DNA from: Parvibaculum sp040216885 | GTDB lineage: Bacteria; Pseudomonadota; Alphaproteobacteria; Parvibaculales; Parvibaculaceae | NCBI GenBank assembly: GCA_040216885.1 | Contig: JAVJOG010000031.1 | Span: 1-37,518 of the forward strand | DNA length: 37,518 bases | Direction of reading: 5' to 3' | Shown: positions 7,822 to 16,015 of the stretch, piece after piece | Position numbering within the stretch: the stretch's first letter is position 1 | Layout of the letters: every line of letters begins with the position of its first letter | Translations under genes and position numbers: made by a program | The notes under the pieces: model-generated | What the model saw: the letters and a program-made list of their open reading frames with translations, nothing else | What the model was told of the DNA's origin: nothing | Database searches by the model: none

Positions 7822-8714
7822 TTATCCGTCAAACGGCCTCTTCGAAGGAGTTGCCACCGTTGCGAGCGCCGCCCACGGGCTCGGTTCTCCGGTCGATCCA
7901 CAAGCGGCAGGCGCACGAGCCGTATCAAAGCGATGCAGATGTTCGGGCCGCGGGTTGGTGTAACGCTTCAGCATCTTCCGGTCGCGATGCCCCGAGACCA
8001 GTGCGACCTGCTCAATGGTGAAGCCGGCTGCGAAGCGGCGGCTTGCGACTTCGTGGCGCAGATCGTGGAAATGCAGGTTCTCTATCTTCAGGTCGCGGCA
8101 GGCGCGCCGGAACGCAGTGCCCACCGAGCGTGCGTTATACGGAAAGATACGACCGCTTCTTGCGACTGCTGACTTTTGCTCCTGAAGAATAGCCCGCGCA
8201 TCGAAACCCGTGGCGGCGAGGAGCGGTACCTTTTGATCCTTTCCATCGGTCTCGCGAGGATCCTTCCGGTCACGGATGAGCACGGTTCTCGTGTCTGCGT
8301 CGAAATACGCAATCAGGCGATTGAGGTCGTCCGCTGCCGGCCGCCGGTCGCGCGACCGGCGCCTTCCTTGAGCCGCTCCTTGCCGAAGCGGATCAGGCGC
8401 TCGCGATTGAGATCGGCCATTCGGACTTTGCCGAGCTTCTCCTTGAGCGCGTCCAGCGTGAACGCCTTGGAACGGCGAGGGGACCGGCCGACCTCCTGAA
8501 GAGCGGCGAGATGCAGGTCGATCAGATCGCCGAATGTGGTCGGTTTCTTGCGCGTGCGGGAACTGGGAACTTCGCCCTGGTCGATGCGGCGTTCCATATC
8601 GAGGGCCCATGCCTCCGCCTCCTTGTGTCGGCGGAAGGTCTCGGCGATATATCGTCCCTTGCGCCGGGCCTGCACACGCCAGTTGCCCGAGGGAAGCTTT
8701 TTGATGGTCGCCAT
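7822..8714 (-). pseudogene. tyrosine recombinase (integrase) pseudogene with internal deletions
   Basis: Reading from the ATG at 8714, the first frame gives an intact phage-integrase N-terminus: DNA-binding AP2-like segment GNWRVQARRKGRYIAETFRR, then a SAM-like core-binding domain. It terminates at 8313, soon after RLKEGAG. The C-terminal half continues in another frame from about 8358 down to 7822. It carries HDLRH, SGHRDRKM and the nucleophile in LKRYTNPRPE. Compared with the usual family layout, about fifty codons are missing at the frame change. A second stretch is missing between LNRLIAYFD and TVLIRDRKDPRE, and this would normally hold the first catalytic arginine. The gene is therefore almost certainly dead. 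It is transcribed away from dusA, 129 bp from the dusA start, as in dusA-integrated islands. Confidence 0.88.
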
Positions 8715-8732
8715 CGATCCAGGGTCATTTCA

Positions 8733-8807
8733 TGTGCACTATGTGTGCACAGAGAGGTACAAACAGGGAAATTTTGGGCGTTTTTGAGTGCACACGCCGC
8801 GCACACG
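8733..8807. repeat. cluster of four GTGCACA-type heptamers between integrase and dusA
   Basis: TGTGCAC-TATGT-GTGCACA (8733-8751) is a perfect inverted repeat just upstream of the integrase start. GTGCACACG (8788-8796) and GCGCACACG (8799-8807) repeat the unit in direct orientation. Repeated short motifs beside an attachment site are typical arm-type binding sites for a recombinase or excisionase, or an operator for the integrase promoter; the role here is inferred. Confidence 0.45.
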
Positions 8808-8843
8808 TTCACGTTTAAGTCCCTGAGAGGGTGGCATAAGTCA

Positions 8844-9845
8844 TTGAAAACACGAGGGAAAAAGATCGCGATCGCGCCCATGATGGACTGGACGGACCGG
8901 CACGACAGGTTCTTCCTGCGCCTCATCGCGCGTCACCCGCTGCTCTACACCGAAATGGTGACGACGGGCGCGGTGGTGCATGGGGATCGCGCGCGCCTGC
9001 TGGACTACGACCCGGCCGAGCATCCCGTCGCGCTCCAGCTCGGCGGCTCGGAACCCGCCGAGCTCGCCGAGGCCGCGGCCATCGGCGAAGACCTCGGATA
9101 CGACGAAATCAATCTCAATGTCGGCTGCCCCTCCGACCGGGTACAGTCCGGCCGCTTCGGCGCCTGCCTGATGCGCGAGCCGGATCTCGTCGCGCGCTGC
9201 GTCGCCGCCATGCGCGCCCGCGTTTCAGTTCCCGTCACCGTCAAATGCCGCATCGGCGTCGACGAGCAGGAGCCGCGCGAAGCGCTGCCCGCCATGGCGC
9301 GCGCCGTGCGCGAGGCCGGTTGCGAAACGCTGATCGTCCATGCGCGCAAGGCCTGGCTCGAAGGTCTGTCGCCGAAGGAAAACCGCGACGTGCCGCCGCT
9401 CGACTATCCGCTTGTCTACGAACTGAAGCGCGACATGCCGGACATGACCATCCTCGTCAATGGTGGCATCGCCACGCTCGACGAAGCGGCCCGACATATG
9501 GCCCATGTCGACGGCGTCATGCTCGGCCGCGCCGCCTATCAGAACCCGTGGATTCTCTGCGAAGCCGACCGTCTCTTTTATGGCGACGACCATCCCGTGC
9601 CGACGCGCCACGATGTGATCGAGAACTTCATCCCCTATGTCGAGCGCGAACTTGCGCGCGGCACGCATCTCCATGCGATGACGCGCCACATCCTCGGTCT
9701 TTTCCAGGGCTGCCCCGGCGCGCGCGCCTTCCGCCGGCACATTTCCGAAAACGCACCGCGCGCGGGTGCCGGCGTCGAAGTCATCCGCGACGCCGCCGCG
9801 CTGGTGCGCGACCCCGTTTCCGGTATCCTCACCGCCGCCGAATAA
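8844..9845 (+). CDS. dusA: tRNA-dihydrouridine synthase A
   Basis: The FMN-dependent enzyme reduces uridines in the tRNA D-loop. The protein opens with IAIAPMMDWTDRHDRFFLRL, characteristic of DusA, and has the active-site cysteine at about C95 in NLNVGCPSDRVQSGRFGACLM. The tRNA/FMN segments KCRIGVDE, IVHARKAWLEGLSPKENR and LVNGGI follow, giving a full-length 333-residue product. The frame stays open far upstream (to 8511), but that part belongs to integrase DNA. The best start is the TTG at 8844, with a GAGAGGG 12-13 bases before it; ATGs at 8880 and 8883 would cut into the conserved N-terminus. The abrupt change from integrase sequence to conserved dusA coding sequence fits an element inserted at the dusA 5' end, leaving a new start region. 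Confidence 0.95.
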   Translation: MKTRGKKIAIAPMMDWTDRHDRFFLRLIARHPLLYTEMVTTGAVVHGDRARLLDYDPAEHPVALQLGGSEPAELAEAAAIGEDLGYDEINLNVGCPSDRVQSGRFGACLMREPDLVARCVAAMRARVSVPVTVKCRIGVDEQEPREALPAMARAVREAGCETLIVHARKAWLEGLSPKENRDVPPLDYPLVYELKRDMPDMTILVNGGIATLDEAARHMAHVDGVMLGRAAYQNPWILCEADRLFYGDDHPVPTRHDVIENFIPYVERELARGTHLHAMTRHILGLFQGCPGARAFRRHISENAPRAGAGVEVIRDAAALVRDPVSGILTAAE

Positions 9846-9881
9846 CGAACCGCTCCGCCGCCTTTCAGAAAGCCCGTAAAA

Positions 9882-10715
9882 ATGAACATCGAGGCCATGT
9901 CGCTGATGGAACTCGCGCCCTTCGCTGCGGGCCTCGTCTTCACCGGTCTGATCGCCGGTATTCTCGCGGGCCTTCTCGGCGTCGGCGGCGGCATCGTCAT
10001 CGTGCCGGTGCTCTATCATGTATTCACGCTGCTTGGGATCGACGAGGGTGTGCGGATGCACCTCGCGGTCGGCACGTCGCTCGGCACTATCATCCTGGTC
10101 TCGATCCGCTCCGTCCGCGCCCACGCACAAAAAGGTGTCGTCGACTGGCAGATGCTGCGCGACTGGGCGTTGCCGGTGCTTGTCGGCGTCGTGCTCGGCA
10201 CGGGCATCGCGGCTTGGGTCAGCGGCGACGCATTGACCGGCGTCTTCGCCACCATCGCGCTGGTCGTCGCCGCCAATCTCGCCTTCGGCAAGGAAAGCTG
10301 GCGCCTCGGCGCGCAACTCCCCTCGAAGGCTGTGCAATATCCGGTGGCGTCGGCCATCGGCGGTCTCTCGGCTTTGATGGGCATTGGCGGCGGCACCTTC
10401 GGCGTCACCTTCATGACGCTCTACGGCAAGAACCCGCGCGAAGCGGTGGCGACTTCGGCCGGTCTCGGCGTCTTGATCGCTGTGCCGGCGATGATCGGCT
10501 TCGTCTGGGCCGGCTGGAACGATCCGCGTCTGCCGCCTTTCAGCATCGGCTATGTCAACCTGATCGGCCTCGCGCTCATCATGCCGCTCTCGATCCTCGC
10601 CGCGCCCTGGGGTGCGACCATCGCCCATGCAATCAGCCACAAGGCGCTGATCCGCGCCTTCGCGCTCTTCCTCGCGCTGACCTCGCTGCAGATGTTCTAC
10701 CGGCTGTTCGGCTAA
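9882..10715 (+). CDS. TauE/SafE-family membrane permease (sulfite/organosulfonate exporter type)
   Basis: The 277-residue protein is strongly hydrophobic, with about eight membrane segments. It has the duplicated glycine-rich signature of the TSUP family: GILAGLLGVGGGIVIVPVL near residue 30 and GGLSALMGIGGGTFGVTFM near 165, showing the internal two-repeat architecture. Family members move sulfite, sulfoacetate or other small sulfur or carbon anions across the inner membrane; the substrate here is not determined. It follows dusA by 36 bp on the same strand, so co-transcription is possible. Its stop codon overlaps the stop of the convergent esterase gene by four bases. Confidence 0.9.
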   Translation: MNIEAMSLMELAPFAAGLVFTGLIAGILAGLLGVGGGIVIVPVLYHVFTLLGIDEGVRMHLAVGTSLGTIILVSIRSVRAHAQKGVVDWQMLRDWALPVLVGVVLGTGIAAWVSGDALTGVFATIALVVAANLAFGKESWRLGAQLPSKAVQYPVASAIGGLSALMGIGGGTFGVTFMTLYGKNPREAVATSAGLGVLIAVPAMIGFVWAGWNDPRLPPFSIGYVNLIGLALIMPLSILAAPWGATIAHAISHKALIRAFALFLALTSLQMFYRLFG

Positions 10716-11809
10716 CCGAGAAACCAGTCCACGACCCGCGCGTTCTCTTCCGCCGGATAAGTGTGCGACAGATCGGCGATCTCGCGATAGGTAACGCGCG
10801 CGCCGGCGGCTGCAAGTTCGTTGTTCGCCAGCCGCGCCATGTCGGCGGCAAACATCCAGTCCCGCGCGCCATGCACGATATAGACGGGGAGCCTCGCGAT
10901 ACGCGCCGGATCGGCCATACCCATCAGCATCGGATGCCATGCCGACGACATCGGCGCGAGATGTGTGAAGGGCCCGCCCGCGAGCCCCGCGAGATAGGTG
11001 AAGGTGCCGCCGTCGCTCATGCCTGTCAGAAGTATGCGCGATGCGTCGATGCTCCAGCGCTCGCCCACATGAGCCATCATCCGTGCCAGCGAAGCACGGT
11101 CCTGCTCCGGTTCCATCAGCGACCAGGTGGCATCGAGCGATGTCGGCGAAAGCAGGATCGCGCCCGCCGAGCGCGCGTCCTTGAGCCAGCTCCACAGAAA
11201 ACCGCGTCCATGCCCGCTGCCGCCATGGCAGGCGACGATCAGCGGATGAGGCCGCGCCGCGTCGTATGTCTCCGGCACATAAAGCGAGAAGCCGCCACGC
11301 TGTCCCTTCTCGTTGCCGAAATGATGGACGCCGGTTCCCTCGCGCGTTGCCCCCGCCGCAAGCGCCTCCACCAGCGCCGCGTCGTCGCGCTTCGTCTCGT
11401 TCAGAAAGAAGCGGCTGACCGGCGGCAGCATCGCGCTGACGGGGTAGAGACTTTCCATCGCCCGCGGCAGATGGCGCAACGCCCGGTAGGCGCCGAAGAC
11501 CGGCCCGCCCGCTTCCGCTGGCGCCTCGCCCGCGGCGCGCAACGCAACGAAGGCCGAACGCGCCGCCTCCGCCGCGCCCAGCACATGATCGCGGAAGGGA
11601 ACGAGATGTTCCGGCCACACCGCCGCGTCGAACGCCGCCCGCGTCTCTGCAAGCCGCGCCTCGACCGGCTCCATTTGCGCGACAAGTTCGCCGATCAGCG
11701 GCGGATGCAGATGCCGTGCGATGAAGCCGAGCGCCTCCAGCGCTTGCAACAAGGCTGGCAGCAGCGCGTCGACGGCGTCGATCAGGGTTTCATTGTCGGA
11801 ATCGGACAT
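10712..11809 (-). CDS. alpha/beta hydrolase, polyhydroxyalkanoate-depolymerase/esterase-like
   Basis: The 365-residue protein has a helical N-terminal region (about 1-165) rich in alanine and glutamate and a C-terminal alpha/beta-hydrolase domain. The oxyanion segment ACHGGSGHG is near residue 195, the nucleophile elbow TGMSDGG near 265, an acidic residue in VHGARDW near 315 and a histidine in LSHTYP near 348. The layout resembles phospholipase/carboxylesterase and PHB-depolymerase-like enzymes (LpqC/esterase D branch). No signal peptide is visible, so a cytoplasmic location is likely. The substrate is unknown. It begins 31 bp after the end of the phosphomannomutase gene, in the same direction, suggesting co-transcription. 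Confidence 0.82.
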   Translation of the reverse strand: MSDSDNETLIDAVDALLPALLQALEALGFIARHLHPPLIGELVAQMEPVEARLAETRAAFDAAVWPEHLVPFRDHVLGAAEAARSAFVALRAAGEAPAEAGGPVFGAYRALRHLPRAMESLYPVSAMLPPVSRFFLNETKRDDAALVEALAAGATREGTGVHHFGNEKGQRGGFSLYVPETYDAARPHPLIVACHGGSGHGRGFLWSWLKDARSAGAILLSPTSLDATWSLMEPEQDRASLARMMAHVGERWSIDASRILLTGMSDGGTFTYLAGLAGGPFTHLAPMSSAWHPMLMGMADPARIARLPVYIVHGARDWMFAADMARLANNELAAAGARVTYREIADLSHTYPAEENARVVDWFLG

Positions 11810-11840
11810 CTATGCGCCCCTTGCAAGGTGGCTGGCGCCT

Positions 11841-13340
11841 TCAAATCTTCTGGTCGTACTCGCCGACTTCCGGCTGCGCGGAAAGATGCTTGTCGATCTC
11901 GGCGAACATCGCCCGCATGTTGGCTTCCGACGCCGGGCTTTCGACCACGACCACGAGCCCCGGCTTGTTGGACGAAGCGCGCACAAGCCCCCATGTCCCG
12001 TCAGCCACCGTCACACGCACGCCGTTGACCGTCACCGCATCGCGGATTTTCTGGCCGATGAGCTGCTCGCCCTTTTCGGCCATGCCGGAAAAGAGCTTCA
12101 CCATCCGTTCCACGACTTCGTACTTCTTTTCGTCGGGGCAATAGGGCGACATGGTCGGCGAGCCCCATGTCTTCGGCAGCGCCTCGCGCAGATCCGACAT
12201 CTTCTTTCCCGGATTGCGATCCAGCATGTCGCAAATCGCGATGGCGGAAACCAGCCCGTCATCGTAGCCGCGCCCGATCGGCGGGTTGAAGAAGTAGTGG
12301 CCCGACTTCTCGAAGCCGACCAGCGCGTCGAGTTCGTGCGCGCGCCGCTTGATATAGGAGTGTCCGGTCTTCCAGTAGTCGGTCTTCGCGCCATTGGCGA
12401 TCAGCACCGGATCGGTAAGGAAAAGTCCGGTCGATTTGACGTCGACCACGAATTGCGCGTTGGCATGTTGTGCGGAGAGGTCCCGCGCCAGCATCACGCC
12501 CACCTTGTCGGCGAAGATTTCCTCGCCCGTATCGTCGACGACGCCGCAGCGGTCGCCGTCGCCGTCGAAACCGAGGCCCACATCGGCACCCGTCTCCAGC
12601 ACCTTGTCCCTCAGCGCATGGAGCATCTCCATGTCTTCGGGATTGGGGTTGTAGCGCGGGAAAGTCCAGTCGAGCTCGCAGTCGAGCGGGATCACTTCGG
12701 CGCCGATCCCCGCCAGCACCTGCGGCGCGAAGGCGCCCGCCGTGCCGTTGCCGCAGGCCGCGACGACCTTCAGCTTGCGCTTCAGTTTCGGCCGGTTGGT
12801 GAGATCGGCGATATAGCGGTCCGCCATGTCGGGGACGCGAACGTAGCGCCCGCCATCGCGCGGTTGCCCGAGGCCGCCCAGCACGATTTCCTTCAGCCGC
12901 GTCATCTCGTCGGGTCCGAAGGTCAGCGGCCGCTGCGCGCCCATCTTGACGCCGGTCCAGCCGTTCTCGTTGTGGCTTGCCGTCACCATCGCGACGCAGG
13001 GCACATCGAGCGCGAACTGCGAGAAATAGGCGACCGGCGAAAGCGCGAGCCCGATATCGCTGACCTCGCAACCCGCATTCATCAGCCCGATGATCAGCGC
13101 CTGCTTGATCGACACCGAATAGGAGCGGAAATCGTGACCGACCGCGATCCGCGGGCTGACGCCCATTTCGTGGATCAGCGTGCCGAGCCCAAGCCCCAGC
13201 GCCTGGATGCCGACGAGATTGATTTCCTTCTCGAACAGCCAGCGCGCATCATACTCGCGAAAGCCGTTGGGCGACACGAGCGGCAGGTTCTCGAAATCGG
13301 CGGTGTTGGGTTTGAGGTCGGCACGGGGCTTCTGCGTCAT
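11841..13340 (-). CDS. phosphomannomutase/phosphoglucomutase
   Basis: The enzyme interconverts hexose 1- and 6-phosphates for sugar nucleotide, polysaccharide and LPS synthesis. The 499-residue product shows the four-domain alpha-D-phosphohexomutase layout. The phosphoserine loop is VTASHNENGW with the active serine at about S122, the magnesium loop GFDGDGDRCG is near residue 258, the sugar-binding loop FEKSGHYFF is near 340, and the C-terminal phosphate-binding RASSNKPGLVVVVE is near 465. It resembles bifunctional ManB/AlgC types. The ATG at 13340 has GGAGAG eight bases upstream and gives the right length; a start at 13433 would add 31 residues of no family character. Asn follows His-Asn-Glu in the serine loop instead of the usual proline, a minor variant. 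Confidence 0.95.
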   Translation of the reverse strand: MTQKPRADLKPNTADFENLPLVSPNGFREYDARWLFEKEINLVGIQALGLGLGTLIHEMGVSPRIAVGHDFRSYSVSIKQALIIGLMNAGCEVSDIGLALSPVAYFSQFALDVPCVAMVTASHNENGWTGVKMGAQRPLTFGPDEMTRLKEIVLGGLGQPRDGGRYVRVPDMADRYIADLTNRPKLKRKLKVVAACGNGTAGAFAPQVLAGIGAEVIPLDCELDWTFPRYNPNPEDMEMLHALRDKVLETGADVGLGFDGDGDRCGVVDDTGEEIFADKVGVMLARDLSAQHANAQFVVDVKSTGLFLTDPVLIANGAKTDYWKTGHSYIKRRAHELDALVGFEKSGHYFFNPPIGRGYDDGLVSAIAICDMLDRNPGKKMSDLREALPKTWGSPTMSPYCPDEKKYEVVERMVKLFSGMAEKGEQLIGQKIRDAVTVNGVRVTVADGTWGLVRASSNKPGLVVVVESPASEANMRAMFAEIDKHLSAQPEVGEYDQKI

Positions 13341-13465
13341 GGTCTCTCCAGCGGAACGGCGTCTCGTAAGGGCTTGTAGCGCAAAACGGCGGGATCGGCG
13401 AAAGGGCAGGGCGCCCATGGCCGTAATGACCAAACCAGTATGGCCGGAAAATGGCGTGGGCAGCC

Positions 13466-14161
13466 CTATTGGCGCAAGACCAGCCGCTCGCCGCGAATCT
13501 CGAAGGAAGAAAGCCGGGCGAGATAGCTCATTCCGAGCAGCGATTGTCCGAGCCCCTCGCGCGACACCGAGGCGGTCACATTGTTCAGCCGGATGCCGCC
13601 GATGCTGACCTCGTCCAGCGTGATCCGGGCGGCATGGATCACGCCATTGGCCGTCTCATAGGCCGTCGTGTAACGCAAACTGTCGAGGTCGATGCCGATG
13701 CGCCGCGCATCCGCCGCGCTCAAGGCCACGTCGCTGGCGCCGGTGTCGACCAGAAAGCGCACATGCGTTCCGTTGACGAGCCCGTCGGCATGGAAATGCC
13801 CGGAGAGATTGCGCGACAGATAGGCCGTGCCCGGCTCGCTCGAGACCGGCGCCGAAGGCACCAGCGCCGAGCGCGTTCGCGTGCCCATATCCATGAACAC
13901 GTCGCTGTAGCTGTAGCCGACGACCAGCGCCATCGCGATGGCGATCCAGATCAGCGCCTGCTTGAGCGCGAGGCCGGCCCGTTCCCGCCAGCCCAGCACG
14001 ACGCTGCCGCCCACCAGCGCCAGCAGCAACAGGCTGTGCACCAGCCGCATCTGCGCGTCCTCGCCCTGCAGCGCGCCCGGAAAGCGGCTGTTGAGGAAGA
14101 GCAGCAGCGCCACCAGCGCCAGAACCAGCAGCGCCGCCCATGTCCAGTTGTTCTGTCTCAT
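13466..14161 (-). CDS. membrane-anchored retropepsin-like aspartic protease (TIGR02281 type)
   Basis: The 231-residue protein begins with hydrophobic segments at about residues 8-25, 40-60 and 68-83. A periplasmic-type domain follows with the single retropepsin motif FLVDTGASDVALS (active aspartate at about D139). The C-terminal LGQSLLGMSYL and FEIRGERLVL complete the clan AA fold. A single DTGAS motif means the active enzyme must dimerise. Such proteins are widespread in Alphaproteobacteria, and their substrates are largely unknown. The gene is divergent from sumT, with 122 bp between them, and lies 125 bp upstream of the phosphomannomutase on the same strand. Confidence 0.9.
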   Translation of the reverse strand: MRQNNWTWAALLVLALVALLLFLNSRFPGALQGEDAQMRLVHSLLLLALVGGSVVLGWRERAGLALKQALIWIAIAMALVVGYSYSDVFMDMGTRTRSALVPSAPVSSEPGTAYLSRNLSGHFHADGLVNGTHVRFLVDTGASDVALSAADARRIGIDLDSLRYTTAYETANGVIHAARITLDEVSIGGIRLNNVTASVSREGLGQSLLGMSYLARLSSFEIRGERLVLRQ

Positions 14162-14283
14162 GGCTCTAATGTAGGGCGGATTGTGTGAGAAATCCGTAAT
14201 CTGCGCCTTGGCGCGGCCGCGACAGGCTCTTATTTACATGCTATGGTTGCCTTGAAGGTTAAACACCGAAAAAAATACGTGAA

Positions 14284-15192
14284 ATGACCGAACGGAAAGT
14301 CATATCCCTGACCGGGAACCGGAAGGCGAAGCGGGTGCCGAACGTCGCGGACGACGCGGCCTCGGCGCTGGCGCTGCCGGTCTTCGAGCCGGGCTGGGTG
14401 TGGCTGGTCGGCGCCGGGCCGGGCGATCCGGGCCTGTTGACGCTCCACGCGCTCAATGCGCTGAAACAGGCCGACATCGTGGTCTACGACGCGCTGGTCG
14501 ACGAAGCCGTCCTGCAATTCGTGCGCCCCGGCGCGAAGCTCGAATATTCCGGCAAGCGCGGCGGCAAGCCGAGCCCGAAGCAGCGCGACATCTCGGCGAG
14601 GCTCATCGAGCTGGCACGGACCGGCAAGCGCGTGCTGCGTCTGAAGGGCGGCGACCCCTTCGTCTTCGGCCGCGGCGGCGAAGAGGCGCTGGCGCTGGTC
14701 GATGCGGGCATCCCCTTCCGTCTCGTGCCGGGCGTCACCGCCGGCGTCGGCGGCCTCGGCTATGCCGGCATTCCGGTCACCCACCGCGACATCAATCACG
14801 CCGTCACCTTCGTCACCGGCCACATGGCGGGCGGCACGGTCCCCGAAAATCTCGACTGGCCGTCCATCGCCAAAGGCTCGCCGGTCATCGTCCTCTACAT
14901 GGCGCTCTCGCATCTGGGCGCCATCGCGCAACTGCTGATCGCAAACGGCCGCCGCGCCGGCGAGCCGGTGGCGCTCGTGCGCAACGCGACGTTGAAGGAT
15001 CAGCAGGTCCTCGAAACGACGCTCGGTAGCGCGGCGGCAGATGTCGCCCGCGCCGATTTCAAGGCCCCCGCCATCATCGTCATCGGCGATGTCGTGCGCC
15101 TGCGCGAAGGCCTCGACTGGCTCGGGGCGCTGGAAGGCCGCATCCTGAAGCGCGACCCGCTCAACGCCCGCACAAAAAAGGACGTGGGCTGA
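14284..15192 (+). CDS. cobA: uroporphyrinogen-III C-methyltransferase (SumT/CobA)
   Basis: The enzyme methylates uroporphyrinogen III at C2 and C7 with S-adenosylmethionine to give precorrin-2, the branch point to siroheme and cobalamin. The 302-residue protein has the family's opening VWLVGAGPGDPGLLTLHA near residue 40. YDALVDE, then LKGGDPFVFGRGGEE near 120, the proline-rich VPGVTAG and GIPVTHRD follow in the expected order. It is the monofunctional SumT form, without the CysG oxidase/chelatase domain, preceded by a 35-residue N-terminal extension of low conservation. The Shine-Dalgarno is weak. cobT lies about 1.5 kb downstream, so two cobalamin genes are close but separated by higBA, the RNA-like region and a DUF1289 gene. 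Confidence 0.93.
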   Translation: MTERKVISLTGNRKAKRVPNVADDAASALALPVFEPGWVWLVGAGPGDPGLLTLHALNALKQADIVVYDALVDEAVLQFVRPGAKLEYSGKRGGKPSPKQRDISARLIELARTGKRVLRLKGGDPFVFGRGGEEALALVDAGIPFRLVPGVTAGVGGLGYAGIPVTHRDINHAVTFVTGHMAGGTVPENLDWPSIAKGSPVIVLYMALSHLGAIAQLLIANGRRAGEPVALVRNATLKDQQVLETTLGSAAADVARADFKAPAIIVIGDVVRLREGLDWLGALEGRILKRDPLNARTKKDVG

Positions 15193-15224
15193 CGGCAGCG
15201 CTCCCATCCCGGGAACTTTGTGCT

Positions 15225-15243
15225 TGTTCCCGCTGCGGGAACA
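15225..15243. promoter_or_regulatory. palindromic operator candidate for higBA
   Basis: TGTTCCCGC-T-GCGGGAACA is a perfect inverted repeat with 9-bp arms around one central base, 15 bp before the toxin ATG. A further GGGAAC half-site lies at 15211-15216. HigA-type antitoxins repress their own promoter through such palindromes. Confidence 0.65.
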
Positions 15244-15258
15244 TGCTAGCGTTCGTCC

Positions 15259-15558
15259 ATGCAGATCGTGGCGAAGAAGCGCCTGAAGGAATTCTGGAAG
15301 AAGCATCCCCAGGCGCGGACGCCGCTTGAAACATGGCATGCCGTTGTCGGCCGGGCGGAGTGGAAGAAACCCGCGGACGTCAAAAAGGCCTTTGGTGCGA
15401 CCATCGACTTCCTGGGCGACAACCGGATCGTATTCGACATAGCGGGCAATAAATTCCGGCTCGTCGTGCATGTTTCCTGCGAATACAAGGCAGTGCTCAT
15501 CAAGTTCATCGGCACCCATGCCGAATACGAGAAGATTGATGCGGAGACAGTGACATGA
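15259..15558 (+). CDS. higB: HigB-type mRNA interferase toxin
   Basis: The 99-residue basic protein has the HigB_toxin features: an N-terminal helix with KKRLKEFWKKHP, the segment TWHAVVGRAEWKKPADVKKAFG, then a beta-sheet core with NKFRLVVHVSCEYKAVLIKFIGTHAEYEKI. The family cleaves mRNA on the ribosome. It precedes its antitoxin, the gene order typical of higBA, and its stop overlaps the antitoxin ATG by four bases, indicating translational coupling. No clear Shine-Dalgarno is seen, and the palindrome immediately upstream probably covers the promoter, so the transcript may have a very short leader. Confidence 0.92.
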   Translation: MQIVAKKRLKEFWKKHPQARTPLETWHAVVGRAEWKKPADVKKAFGATIDFLGDNRIVFDIAGNKFRLVVHVSCEYKAVLIKFIGTHAEYEKIDAETVT

Positions 15559-15950
15559 AGGACATCAGGCCGATTCGTTCCGACGCCGACCATGAATGGG
15601 CGCTCGCCGAGGTCGCGCGCTATTTCGACAAGGAACCGAAGCGCGGTACGCCGGAAGGCGACCGCTTCGAGGTTCTGCTCGGCCTGATCGAGGCATATGA
15701 GGCGAAGCACTGGCCGATCTCGGCGCCCGATCCCGTCGAAGCGATCAAGGCGCAGATGGCGCAGACCGGGCGCACACAGGCCGATCTCGCCGTATTGATC
15801 GGTTCGCGTCCGCGCGCCAGCGAAATTCTGAGGCGCCAGCGTGCTCTCACCATGCAAATGATCCGCAAGCTGAGCACCGACTGGCATATTCCGGCGGAGG
15901 TGCTGATTCAGCCTTATCGTCTGGCGACGGACAACAGGAAGCGCGCCTGA
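15555..15950 (+). CDS. higA: HigA-type antitoxin with C-terminal HTH
   Basis: The 131-residue partner of the toxin has an N-terminal toxin-binding part containing IRSDADHEWALAEVARYFD (about 6-25), typical of this HigA group. A C-terminal helix-turn-helix occupies about residues 72-120 (MAQTGRTQADLAVLIGSRPRASEILRR). It neutralises HigB by direct binding and represses the operon. The ATGA overlap with higB and the upstream palindrome support one autoregulated unit. The pair looks intact, without frameshifts or missing domains. Confidence 0.93.
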   Translation: MKDIRPIRSDADHEWALAEVARYFDKEPKRGTPEGDRFEVLLGLIEAYEAKHWPISAPDPVEAIKAQMAQTGRTQADLAVLIGSRPRASEILRRQRALTMQMIRKLSTDWHIPAEVLIQPYRLATDNRKRA

Positions 15951-16015
15951 AGGCACCATCCCCCGAAAATAAACTTATCCCCACCCTCTGAACCGCCCCC
16001 ATATTAGGTTCATCT

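Noticed and set aside
9245..12028. Very long plus-strand open frame (927 codons) across dusA, the permease and the esterase
   Set aside because: It is Arg/Ala/Pro-rich, overlaps three well-supported genes in other frames and shows no domain; long shadow frames are expected at this GC content.
15972..15984. DnaA-box-like TTATCCCCA
   Set aside because: It differs from TTATCCACA, is single and is not accompanied by other boxes or an AT-rich unwinding region.
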